Positions 32,294 to 41,449 of a DNA stretch of 64,000 nt are shown one piece after another. Within the stretch, counting starts at the first letter, position 1. Each line of letters starts with the position of its first letter. Under the pieces are notes generated by a model. It was given only the letters and a program-made list of their open reading frames with translations. It had not been told where the DNA came from and ran no database searches. The stretch comes from an uncultured Sutterella sp. (GTDB taxonomy: Bacteria; Pseudomonadota; Gammaproteobacteria; Burkholderiales; Burkholderiaceae_F): the NCBI GenBank assembly GCA_902463725.1, contig CABQGK010000002.1, forward strand, positions 124,001 to 188,000. The letters are read 5' to 3'. Position numbers and translations under genes: made by a program.

Positions 32294-35200
32294 CTACCCA
32301 CGAGCGAGAGTAATGCGTGGGAGCACCACAAGATGCTCAACGCTCGCTTGCGTTCCCACTGGATGCCAGTGCACAACAAAGGCAACCTCAGCCTGCTTAG
32401 GACGGTAACCCGCTTTCGCATACTCTGCAAGCGCCTCTCGCAAGCGTCGACTCGGCTGGCTAGTGCAGACCCTATTGCGGCGTGGGCAGCCGTAGGTCGC
32501 TCCCTCTCTATCGACCGAAAGCGGCATACCGCTTCGCAATGCGCCGATCTCTGCGCGGCGCCCTCTCATTGCATCAAGAACCACGTCGTCAAGCCCGAGC
32601 TCGAGCACAATTTCCCGTGCCGCCTCATGCTTCGTTTGGTCAAGCACATATGTCACCTCGGAAAGAGCGCGATAAGGATGGAAAATCTCAGTGTTGGTAT
32701 GAATCGAGAGGCAGAACCGAGCGCGGGTAAATCCCACGTAGAGTTTTCTGCGTTCGGCATCCGTCATAGTGCGTGCACTGCCTGTGAGCAGCATGAACAC
32801 GCAGTCAAACTCTCGCCCTTTCGCTTTGTGAATCGTCATGACCGAGACAGCGGTGCTTGACTCACTACGCACAAAGTCAGAATACTGACAGTCATTGAGG
32901 AACTCTTCGAGATCGGTCACATAGCGTTGACCATCCACATGTCGATCAAACGCCTGCAAGGCACGCACCACTGCTACGCACACCGCACTCTCTGCAAACT
33001 GTCGTTCTAGGGCGTTTAGCGACGCAGACCACAGTTCATCGGAAATCTTCGTGCTCTCGTGTCCCTCTTGCAAGCATTTAAGGAAAAAGCGCACTTCCGC
33101 GAGATCCCTAAATCGAAAGCCGCCGAGTTCTCCAATCAGCACCGCTTCGACGCCCTCGCGCTTGAGCAAGCCCGCTACCACCAGCGCTTCGCGATTGGTG
33201 TTGGTGAGCACTGCAAAGCTAGCCTGTGGCATCGTCTCGCGCTTTCTGCAGAGCGCAGCCACCAGCGACTCCTCCAGGTTGGCGCTCATCACACTCTCCG
33301 TGATCGTCACCTCCCCGTCATCCTCACTCATGGCAAGAATCGGTTCGCTTTTCATACGGTGAGCGATCGAGCACACAAACTGATTGGCAAATGCCACAAT
33401 GTGACGAGCACTACGGTAGTTTTCCGTCATCTGATAGAGACTAGCGCCTGGCGTCTCTTGAAAAGCGCCAAAATTGGCGGGATTGGCACCCGCGTACTCG
33501 AAGATGCATTGATCGTCGTCGCCCACGACCACCACGCGCATGGCCGTATTTTTTGCTGCCAGCGCGCGCACCAAGCGCATAGCCTCGTTACTCATGTCCT
33601 GCGCCTCATCGATCACCACAACCTGTCGGCTTTGTCCACGCCCATACCAAAGGCCGATGTCGCCACCATCACATTGACAGCACCTCTGATGAAGCGCTCT
33701 TGATTTGCCACCTTCTCGGGCACTGACATCTTGCCGTGAAAAGCAAAGGCCTCAATACCATCCTTACTGAGACGCTCGGCCACGGCCTCCGCCTGCTTTG
33801 TGCGTGCGCAGTAGACGATGCTTGGCACCTGTCGGTCCAGCAGAAGCGCACGGAGCGTCGCGTACTTCTCTTCATCAGAAGCGCGAAACATCACCTCATA
33901 GCGCAGATTTTTACGGCTTGCCTCGGTTGTAAAGAGCATGAGCTCTAGACCAAGCGCCTTGCGGAAGTAGTCGCGGATATCGCTCACCACCTTCTGCTTT
34001 GCCGTCGCTGTAAAACACGAGACCGCAATCGGATGCTCAAGACCCTTGCGCGCTTGTAGTCGCTTCATGAAGGGCCCAATGTAGAGATAGTCGACGCGAA
34101 AGTCTTGTCCCCACGCCGAAAAGCAGTGAGCCTCATCAATGACAAAGCGCACAACCTTGCGTGCTAGTAGCAGTTCTTCAATAACGCGCGAACGCAAAAG
34201 CTCAGGCGAGATGTAGAGCAAGGAGACGCCGCCACTGCGCACCCGCTCAATCGCCTGTGTGCGCTCGAGCGGGTTAAGTAGGCTATTGATACTGACAGCA
34301 TCTTCAATACCTTTTTGCTTGAGGTTATCGACCTGATCCTTCATGAGTGAGAGCAGCGGCGAGATCACGACGGTCAATCCCCGTACGGTTCGCCCCTGCA
34401 TGAGCGCAGGTAGCTGAAAGGTGATCGATTTACCGCCGCCCGTAGGAAACACCGCAAGCAACGAGTGGCCATTCAATGCCGCTTGAGCCGCCCGTTCCTG
34501 AAGAGGCTCCCCATCATAGGAGCGAAACGCGCTATAGCCAAAGTGCTCATTGAGGCCGTTTAGCAAGTTAAGAGCGCGTTGACAGTAACCACACCCTGCC
34601 TCACAAGGCGTGTTGCAAAGCGCTTCCAGCACGTCGTCCAATTCAGGGTGGATTTTCTGCACCCAAGCGGGTGGCACAGAGTCGTATGCGCTCTGTGCAA
34701 TCAGCATCACAGCATAGGCAAGTGCCACAGGGCTCTGCTCAATCAACGACGAAAGACAGACGTGCGCACAAATGCGCCCCGAAAGTGTCTCGGCAATCAG
34801 TGCGGCGAGATCCTCTGCGCGCTCTGCATAGTCAAGGTACTTGAAAAAGCCTGAAAATTCTGCCTCTTCGCCAAGTAGCGTAAAGAGAATTTGCTGTAAT
34901 TGAGAAGAGAGCCCCGCCCATGCGTTCAGCTCATCAAAGAAAAGGTTCTCTGCTTTTTTGCTGTCATTGACGGGATTGCTGAGCTCGTCTGTGAGCAGCT
35001 TGTCGTTTTTCAAGAGCGCATGATAGGGGCGCTTTGGAAAGAGCAATTTGGAAAGAGCAAGGGTGAGAGCGGCAGCGTGTCAATGGGCGTGAGTTGCGAT
35101 AACGCATTGACCTTGCCCTCAAGGTAGCGCAGATCGTGGCGCAGAATGTTGTGCCCAATAATGAAATCGCTCTGGGCAATAAAGGTATCGAGCTCAGCAC

Positions 35201-35309
35201 ACGAATGTCCATGCCAAGATGTTTTGTCGCTACGCCATGCTCCCATATCAAGGATTGTCCCATTCTCGGGATTCACCTCAAGATCAACAAACACATAGGC
35301 TTTGGTCAT
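32294..35309 (-). pseudogene. decayed exonuclease-RecQ-UvrD helicase gene
   Basis: Three same-strand pieces in three frames read as one former gene. 35309-35010: DnaQ-like exonuclease start (VFVDLEVNPENG, FIIGHNILRHD). 35046-33613: RecQ-type helicase with Walker A TGGGKSITFQL, DEAH box FVIDEAHCFSAWG and motif V FGMGVDKAD. 33619-32294: UvrD-type half from motif II VVVIDEAQDM, GDDDQCIFEYAGA and the HKAKGREFD motif through to an apparently normal C-terminus. The first break is an exact 14-bp duplication; removing one copy restores the frame. The second is an internal deletion: RecQ motif VI and the UvrD Walker A are missing and the join is out of frame. Most likely non-functional, although the middle piece could still be translated. 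Confidence 0.85.
35033..35060. repeat. exact 14-bp tandem duplication inside the helicase gene
   Basis: TTTGGAAAGAGCAA occurs twice head to tail (35033-35046 and 35047-35060). 14 is not a multiple of three, so the extra copy shifts the frame. With one copy, translation runs on as SPLLFPKRPYHALL. Confidence 0.9.
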
Positions 35310-35392
35310 AGTGTGCGGGCGTGCGGTCTGGCAATAGCAAAATGAGCTAGCTCAACGTTCATTCTCTGCCTGATTCTAGCGCCTGAGACAAC

Positions 35393-35418
35393 AAAAAAGC
35401 CCGCACAGTGCAGGCTTC
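35393..35418 (-). terminator. terminator after tRNA-Leu
   Basis: On the minus strand AAGCCTGC (35417-35410) pairs with GCGGGCTT (35404-35397; one G-U) and runs into TTTT. Confidence 0.8.
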
Positions 35419-35426
35419 TTGGGAAC

Positions 35427-35511
35427 TGGTGCCCGGAGAGAGACTCGAACTCTCACGCTGTTTAGGCGGCGGATTTTGAATCCGCTGCGTCTACCATTCC
35501 GCCATCCGGGC
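35427..35511 (-). tRNA. tRNA-Leu (CAA anticodon)
   Basis: 85-nt type II tRNA with encoded CCA. Acceptor arms GCCCGGA/TCCGGGC pair over 7 bp. The anticodon stem GCGGA/TCCGC holds TTCAAAA, anticodon CAA, reading UUG. A long variable arm and the GTTCGAGTC T-loop are present, as expected for leucine. Confidence 0.96.
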
Positions 35512-35614
35512 ATTTGTTCATTGTGAGGGGAAAATTATGCCATAGATTCCAAAAGCTCGCATGACGCGTAGGCGGCATCCCGATCTGAATACCCAATACA
35601 CGGTATTTGAGTCT

Positions 35615-36112
35615 CTACGCCACCATCTTTTGAATTTGCTGAGAGGGATCCCCATGAGCAACGCGAGCAATGAGTTCAGCGATTGGGGTTCCATCAGGAG
35701 CGCACCAGCGAGGCGCAATCTCCTCCAGTGGCACCAGCACAAAGAGTCGCTCGAGCATGCGGGGATGCGGGATGCATAGCGTAGCGCTCGCACACTCTAA
35801 TGCATCATAAGTGAGGATATCCACATCCAGCGTGCGGGGTGCATTGTGCACCCCTACAGGGCGCACGCGCCCAAATTCACACTCTAACTGTTGGCAGAGT
35901 GCGAGAAGCGCATCCGCCGTCAATGTGGTATGCACACGCGCTACAGCGTTCACATAGTCTGGCCCACTCGAGTCCACAGGCGACGTGCGGTAAAGAGAGC
36001 TTGGTTGCACTTGCACAATCCCAGGAGCACGCCGCAGTCTGCTCAGCGCGTCAAGGAGTGTGACGGCCGCATCACCAAGATTGCCACCAAAAGCCAAAAA
36101 TGCTTCATGCAT
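35615..36112 (-). CDS. folK: 2-amino-4-hydroxy-6-hydroxymethyldihydropteridine pyrophosphokinase
   Basis: HPPK, the folate-pathway enzyme that pyrophosphorylates hydroxymethyl-dihydropterin. Motifs: LAFGGNLGDA at residues 6-15, SSLYRTSPVDSSGPDYVNAV, and the signature RTLDVDILTYD followed by IPHPRMLERLFVLVPL. 165 residues, normal. It follows pcnB by 20 bp, a widespread pairing. Confidence 0.96.
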   Translation of the reverse strand: MHEAFLAFGGNLGDAAVTLLDALSRLRRAPGIVQVQPSSLYRTSPVDSSGPDYVNAVARVHTTLTADALLALCQQLECEFGRVRPVGVHNAPRTLDVDILTYDALECASATLCIPHPRMLERLFVLVPLEEIAPRWCAPDGTPIAELIARVAHGDPSQQIQKMVA

Positions 36113-36132
36113 GGGTTATCTCCAAGCGCCTC

Positions 36133-37644
36133 TTAGAAGGGGAGTTCATCCATCACAACCTGACGGCGTTTAGCATTGCTACCGCGAGAGCGGTGGCGAC
36201 TACGGCGGCGAGGTTTAGGCTTATCGCGCTTAGTAACATCCATCTCTTCAGGAGGCGTCTGACCAAACCAATCTGCTTCAGTCTGCGTGTCCTTGATCGG
36301 GCGTTTCTGCTTGGCGCGCTGACGAGCACGGTCATCACGAGCGCGCTGCCCGTTGTTGCGTGCATTTTTCGTGCTCTCGGCAAGCATCTCGAGCTGCTCC
36401 GCTTCATCAGCGAGCGAGAAGCGCTCCCACCACGTAGGCAGCTCCACATCAACGTGGCCTAGGTTCGCACGCAACATCATGAAATCGTAAGCTGCACGGA
36501 AACGCGGATGCTTCACCACTCCAAACACAGCACGTCCGGAGCGTTTTTCCATACGTGCCTGCAACATCCACACATCATGCATGTCGACCTGAAAGCGACG
36601 CTGGATATTGAGCTGTTGACACTGCGTAGCAAGCACTTCGGTGCTCGCTGCATGCAACGCCTCTAAATGGCGCATCCCGCGGCTCTGCTCGTTGTAGCGC
36701 CAGCGCTTAACAACCTGAGGCCAAAGTAGCGTTGCAAAAAGAAAAAAGGGAGAAATCTTTTTCCCAATCGCAATACGCTCATCCGTGCGCTTGAGCGCAA
36801 GCTCCAAAAAGCGCTCACCATCCGGCTCAGAGACGATCAAATCGAGCACTGGCAAAATTGCCTTCTGCAGTCCCTCTTCACGCAGCTTTTTCATGCAGTC
36901 GAGTGCATGTCCGCAAGTCAGTAACTTCAGAATTTCATCCACCAAACGCGCAGAGGGCACGTTCTCTAGCAAATGCGCCATCTTCGGGATTGGCGCTTCC
37001 GTAGCCGCCTCAATACGGAACCCGAGCTTCGCAGCAATACGGATTGCGCGCATCATACGCACGGGATCCTCACGGTATCGTTCGGCGGGCTCACCAATCA
37101 TGCGCAAAATGCCACGTTTGATGTCCTCATAGCCCTTGTGGTAGTCCAGCACTTCCTCGGTTGCAGGGTTGTAGTAAAGCGCGTTGACGGTGAAATCGCG
37201 CCGTGCTGCATCTTCCCACATTTCCCCAAAGACATTGTCACTCAGCACTCGGCCCGTAGAGTCCTTACGTTGTCCCGCCCCTTCGAGCGCACGGAACGTC
37301 GAACACTCAATAATTTCGGGGCCAAACATCACATGCACGATTTGGAAGCGTCGCCCAATAATGACAGCGCGCCGCTGGCAACGCTTCACCTGTTCGGGGG
37401 TCGCATCAGTAGCCACATCAAAATCTTTCGGCGTCACACCTTGCAGTAAATCACGAACCGCTCCGCCCACGATGTAGGCGCGGTAGCCGCGGCGTTGCAA
37501 CGCCTCACACGTCTTCTTCGCCTCGATGCTCACAAGTTTCGGATTGATACCGTGTTCAGAGGCAGGAATGACACGGGGTTCTTTGACGAACTCGTGACGT
37601 GACTGGAACAGGCCTTTGACGCGGCCTACAAGACGACTGAACAT
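36133..37644 (-). CDS. pcnB: poly(A) polymerase I
   Basis: Adds 3' poly(A) tails that mark RNAs for decay and controls some plasmid copy numbers. Class II nucleotidyltransferase: AYIVGGAVRDLLQG and KDFDVATDATPEQVKR carry the catalytic aspartates; RRDFTVNALYYN and the RYREDPVRMMRAIRIAAKLGF region (quoted as EDPVRMMRAIR) match PcnB rather than CCA-adding enzyme. The C-terminus ends in a very basic Arg/Lys tail. 503 residues from ATG 37644, with AAGGAAG upstream; the start is 2 bp after the HAD gene stop. Confidence 0.95.
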   Translation of the reverse strand: MFSRLVGRVKGLFQSRHEFVKEPRVIPASEHGINPKLVSIEAKKTCEALQRRGYRAYIVGGAVRDLLQGVTPKDFDVATDATPEQVKRCQRRAVIIGRRFQIVHVMFGPEIIECSTFRALEGAGQRKDSTGRVLSDNVFGEMWEDAARRDFTVNALYYNPATEEVLDYHKGYEDIKRGILRMIGEPAERYREDPVRMMRAIRIAAKLGFRIEAATEAPIPKMAHLLENVPSARLVDEILKLLTCGHALDCMKKLREEGLQKAILPVLDLIVSEPDGERFLELALKRTDERIAIGKKISPFFLFATLLWPQVVKRWRYNEQSRGMRHLEALHAASTEVLATQCQQLNIQRRFQVDMHDVWMLQARMEKRSGRAVFGVVKHPRFRAAYDFMMLRANLGHVDVELPTWWERFSLADEAEQLEMLAESTKNARNNGQRARDDRARQRAKQKRPIKDTQTEADWFGQTPPEEMDVTKRDKPKPRRRSRHRSRGSNAKRRQVVMDELPF

Positions 37645-37646
37645 TT

Positions 37647-38333
37647 TCAGAGATCTTCCTTTGCAAATAACGTCATGATTTCCCAACCGCGCGCCTTTGC
37701 CTGCACCTGAAGTGCGCGATCGGGATGGACGGCCACAGCACGGCCGCCCTTTTCTGCCACATATTGAAGCATGGGCAAATCATTAATTGAATCACTATAG
37801 CCTTCAAGCGCCAGAGGACCAGCTTTAGCGGCTGGCGCGAGGAACTGCTCAAGCAGTCGCAACTTCCCTTCACGGTAGGAGTGCGAACCTTGCACGCGCC
37901 CCGTAAAGTTACCTTGAGAATCCACCTGCGGCGTCGCGGCCACAAGATACTCAATTCCAAATCGCTCTGCAATAGGAGCAGTCACAAAGCGGTGTGTACC
38001 ACTCGCGAGCACAGGCGTAAAGCCAGCTTGTCGGCGATCGTCAACGAGCGCCTGAGCCTCGGGCCGCACCGATGGCCAGACGAACTCTTGAAGAAACTGC
38101 TCGCGCAACGCAAAAAGTTCAGCACGCGCAAACCGACACAGTAGTCCCATCTGAAAACGGATTGCATCCTCCGGATCGAACGTCCCTTGGCGGTAACCTT
38201 CGTTAATTTCGACCGCTTTGGCGGCAAGTGCCTCGCGTTCAGCGCCCGTTGCATTGATGATGAAGTGCGTCCAACTGTCTCCACTGTCCATGGGCAGGAG
38301 GGTGTGATCCAAGTCGAAAATGGCAAACTGCAT
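37647..38333 (-). CDS. HAD-IB family phosphatase (SerB-like)
   Basis: Begins MQFAIFDLDHTLLPMDSG with the nucleophile Asp in DLDHT; motif II threonine/serine is in LASGTHRF and motif III/IV in GYSDSINDLPML. 228 residues. Members act on phosphoserine, histidinol phosphate or similar small phosphates. Position between hda and pcnB is conserved in betaproteobacteria; it is translationally close to pcnB (2-bp gap). Substrate not known. The longer open frame upstream is ignored because the family starts at the DLDHT strand. Confidence 0.92.
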   Translation of the reverse strand: MQFAIFDLDHTLLPMDSGDSWTHFIINATGAEREALAAKAVEINEGYRQGTFDPEDAIRFQMGLLCRFARAELFALREQFLQEFVWPSVRPEAQALVDDRRQAGFTPVLASGTHRFVTAPIAERFGIEYLVAATPQVDSQGNFTGRVQGSHSYREGKLRLLEQFLAPAAKAGPLALEGYSDSINDLPMLQYVAEKGGRAVAVHPDRALQVQAKARGWEIMTLFAKEDL

Positions 38334-38395
38334 GCTGATTATTTTTGTACATGGCACTGTGTCTCGCACCCCTGTGCGAAGCCACTGGCACTCTT

Positions 38396-39070
38396 CTAGG
38401 ATTGCGCACTCTGAGCAGCTTGACGTTGAGCGAGTTGAGCAACTGCCTCCCGCAAGACTGCCAATGTGACACGACGTTTTTTCACAAGACCAATGTGATC
38501 AGCCTCTTCAAGCACCCTCGTTAGGGTGCGCATGTCACGCGCAACATTCACTGCCAGCCAATGCTGCATCTCCTGCGTCATTTCAAAACCACGCAACTGC
38601 GCTTGGCGAGCAAGCTCCGCCATACGAGCCTCTTCCGAGAGCGGAACCACCGCATAGGTAAGCCCCCAAGCAAGACGGCTACGAACCACCTCGGGTAGCG
38701 GTAACTGATGTACAGGCAATTTACCGCCACAGACCAAACGGCAGTCTGGCGTATTGCGCACTGAATTTTGCAAGGCAAGAAGCTGCAGCGCCCAACCGGG
38801 ATCGAGCTCATCGACGTCATCGACCGTATAGAGCTTGATGGACGGATCAAAGAGCGGCACCTTCAAAGACTGCTCTGAACAGAGGCTTTTTAACAGGTGG
38901 GTTACCCCCGCGCCTTTTGGGCCGTAGAGATAGACGAAAGTCGGGCCTGTCCCACGAGCAATCTCACGCAAAATGCCGACGGCCTCCGCGTTAGCGCCGA
39001 CAATGAAATTGTCGAAGCTCGGAAGCTCTCGATCCTGAAAGTCAAGAAGGAACTGATCTGAATCGGTCAT
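38396..39070 (-). CDS. hda: DnaA-related regulatory inactivator Hda
   Basis: AAA+ protein that with the sliding clamp promotes hydrolysis of DnaA-bound ATP, limiting initiation. It starts with the clamp-binding motif region QFLLDFQDRELPSFDNFI; Walker A is GPKGAGVTHLL (Lys of GKT replaced by Val, in line with the divergent P-loop of Hda), Walker B VDDVDEL, and arginine-finger region VRSRLAWG. 224 residues. Divergent from purM, a classic betaproteobacterial arrangement. Confidence 0.92.
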   Translation of the reverse strand: MTDSDQFLLDFQDRELPSFDNFIVGANAEAVGILREIARGTGPTFVYLYGPKGAGVTHLLKSLCSEQSLKVPLFDPSIKLYTVDDVDELDPGWALQLLALQNSVRNTPDCRLVCGGKLPVHQLPLPEVVRSRLAWGLTYAVVPLSEEARMAELARQAQLRGFEMTQEMQHWLAVNVARDMRTLTRVLEEADHIGLVKKRRVTLAVLREAVAQLAQRQAAQSAQS

Positions 39071-39359
39071 ATCGGCTGCTGAAGCTTATCTATCGGCAAG
39101 AGGAGTGCATTTGGCTAACAAACATCAAAGTTTAACGCGAATTTCCCAACGATGTTTGAGCGGCTCGATTCTTTCTGCAACGGCACAACTTCAATCAAGC
39201 ACGCACTTCTCGTGCGCAATTCTCAGCGCTTTTTCCTGAGAAAGCGCGCCCCGTTTCGCTTATACTCTCGGCAACTTTTCTTCCGTCAACGGCTTGAGCC
39301 CCCGAGGAGTCCCCTCCATGCGAGGGCGTTAGCCATCATTCTCAAGAGAGACTATTTTC

Positions 39360-40388
39360 ATGAGTCAACTTTCTTACGCAGCTGCTGGGGTTTCCATCGA
39401 CGCTGGCGACGAACTCGTCGAGCGCATCAAGCCTTTTGCTAAGCGCACCATGATCCCTGGCGTTCTGGGATCAATCGGCGGATTCGGCGCGCTGTTTGAA
39501 ATCGGCAAAGAATATAAGAACCCCGTGCTCGTCACTGGCACCGATGGTGTGGGCACGAAGCTCATGCTGGCCGTGCAGCTCAATCGCCACGACACGGTAG
39601 GGCAGGACTTGGTCGCCATGAGCGTCAATGACATTCTCGTGCAGGGCGCGCGTAGCGTGTTCTTCCTTGACTATTACGGTTGTGGAAAACTCGATGTCGA
39701 TACGGCTGAGCGCGTTGTCAAAGGCATTGCCCATGGTTGCGAACTCGCTGGCTGCGCGCTCATTGGCGGTGAGACGGCCGAAATGCCAGGGATGTATCCC
39801 GAAGGCGAATACGATCTCGCAGGCTTTGCCGTTGGCATCGTTGAGAAAGACGACATCATTGACGGCCACACCATCGCCGTGGGTGACGTGGTGCTAGGGT
39901 TAGCCTCTTCGGGCCCGCACAGCAATGGCTTTTCGCTTATTCGTAAAGTGGTGGAGCGCTCGGGCGCAAGCTGGGACATGCCCTTTGACGGTGCAACCCT
40001 TGCCGACCGCTTGATGGAGCCCACACGTATTTACGTCAAGCAGGTGCTCGAAGTCATGAAGAGCGTCAAGATCAAAGGGATGGCGCACATCACGGGCGGC
40101 GGCCTCGTGGAAAATATTCCACGCGTTCTCCCAGAGGGCGTCTGCGCTGTCATTGATGCCAAGAGCTGGCAGCGTCCTGCCATCTTCGACTGGCTCCAAG
40201 CCGAGGGCGAGATTGCCGACTCGGAAATGCACCGCGTCTTCAATAACGGCATTGGCATGGCGGTCGTGGTTGCCGCGTCTGACGCCGAACGCGCCAAGGC
40301 GCTCTTTGAAGCGCAGGGCGAAAAGGTCTACACGATCGGTCGCATCGAACCTCTTGAAGCGGGAAGCCATCCCTGCGTGGTTCGCTAA
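39360..40388 (+). CDS. purM: phosphoribosylformylglycinamidine cyclo-ligase
   Basis: AIR synthetase of purine biosynthesis; ATP-dependent ring closure of FGAM. Motifs: SYAAAGVSIDAGDELVERIK (partly quoted), GGFGALFE, VTGTDGVGTKLMLA, the LIGGETAEMPGMY loop and ITGGGLVENIPRVLP. 342 residues, normal. The ATG follows AGAGAG at moderate spacing. A TATACT at 39261-39266 could be its -10, but I see no matching -35. Confidence 0.97.
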   Translation: MSQLSYAAAGVSIDAGDELVERIKPFAKRTMIPGVLGSIGGFGALFEIGKEYKNPVLVTGTDGVGTKLMLAVQLNRHDTVGQDLVAMSVNDILVQGARSVFFLDYYGCGKLDVDTAERVVKGIAHGCELAGCALIGGETAEMPGMYPEGEYDLAGFAVGIVEKDDIIDGHTIAVGDVVLGLASSGPHSNGFSLIRKVVERSGASWDMPFDGATLADRLMEPTRIYVKQVLEVMKSVKIKGMAHITGGGLVENIPRVLPEGVCAVIDAKSWQRPAIFDWLQAEGEIADSEMHRVFNNGIGMAVVVAASDAERAKALFEAQGEKVYTIGRIEPLEAGSHPCVVR

Positions 40389-40507
40389 ATCTTCATCGTC
40401 CTAGATGCTCTACGGTGAGCGGCGCGGGCTCACTTGCCTGCGCCGTTCGCTGTTCAATGGGCGGGCACGTGCCATCGCGCACTGCTCACACAGCTCACCG
40501 AGCCGCG

Positions 40508-41449
40508 TTAGTGCCCTGCCAACATTCTCTCGAAAGCACGCTGGAGCATCGCAAACGCGTTCGCGTTCGTTGGATCCAAAATTTCTAACCCCGGCATCGA
40601 GCGCATCCACGTCATCTGACGTTTTGCTAATTGGCGCGTCGCGGCTATACCCGCATTCACAAAGTCGGAAAAACTCCTCTCCCCTAACAAATGCTCGATC
40701 GCTTGGCGATAACCCACCGCACGCATCGCGGGCGAGGCACGGTCAAAATCTGCACGTGCCATGAGGGCTCGTACCTCGTCGAGAAACCCCGCTTTAAGCA
40801 TCGCACTAAAGCGCTCAGCAATGCGCGCGTGCAAGAGGGCGCGATCCGCTAACATGAGGCCCATCACTGAAAGGCTCAGTAGCGGCGCCTTGACTTGCTC
40901 ACGATGAAAACTCGTGAGTGTACGTCCCGTCATCTCAAAAACCTCAAGCGCACGAGAGATCCGTTGACTGTCGTTCGGGGCGAGACGCTCGGCAGTGGCT
41001 GGATCAATCTGCGAGAGCTTGGCATGCATGGCTGGCCAGCCCAATGCTTCTGCCTCAGCCAGCACGCGGTTTCGAACTGCTACATCGGTGCTTGGCATCT
41101 CGTTAAGCCCCTCGGCGAGCGCTTTGTAGTAGAGCATGGTGCCCCCCACAATGAGCGGGATGCGGCCCCTAGCACGGATCTGCTCAACGAGCGCGATGGC
41201 ATCGCCCGCAAAGTCCGCGGCACTATAGGTCTCACCGATATCGCGCACATCGAGCAAATGGTGCGGACATAGCGCGCGTTCCTCAGGCGTCGGTTTTGCC
41301 GATCCAATATCCATCCCGCGATAGACTAGCGCCGAATCCATGGAAATAATCTCCACAGGGTAGCGAGCGGCTAGATAGAGCGATGCGGCCGTTTTTCCCG
41401 AGGCCGTGGGCCCAAGTAGCACAAAAGCCGCAGGCGTAACTTGCTGCAT
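40508..41449 (-). CDS. miaA: tRNA dimethylallyltransferase
   Basis: Prenylates A37 of tRNAs reading UNN codons. P-loop LLGPTASGKTAASLYLA near residue 12, then DSALVYRGMDIGSAKPTPEE, PLIVGGTMLYYKAL and AVGYRQAIEHL; C-terminal RQLAKRQMTWMRS is the tRNA-binding signature. 313 residues. Its ATG overlaps the mutL stop codon by one base, so the pair is coupled. Confidence 0.96.
   Translation of the reverse strand: MQQVTPAAFVLLGPTASGKTAASLYLAARYPVEIISMDSALVYRGMDIGSAKPTPEERALCPHHLLDVRDIGETYSAADFAGDAIALVEQIRARGRIPLIVGGTMLYYKALAEGLNEMPSTDVAVRNRVLAEAEALGWPAMHAKLSQIDPATAERLAPNDSQRISRALEVFEMTGRTLTSFHREQVKAPLLSLSVMGLMLADRALLHARIAERFSAMLKAGFLDEVRALMARADFDRASPAMRAVGYRQAIEHLLGERSFSDFVNAGIAATRQLAKRQMTWMRSMPGLEILDPTNANAFAMLQRAFERMLAGH

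Noticed and set aside
40415..40433. GTGAGC/GCTCAC hairpin after purM as a terminator
   Set aside because: Stem of only 6 bp without a T tract; too weak to call.
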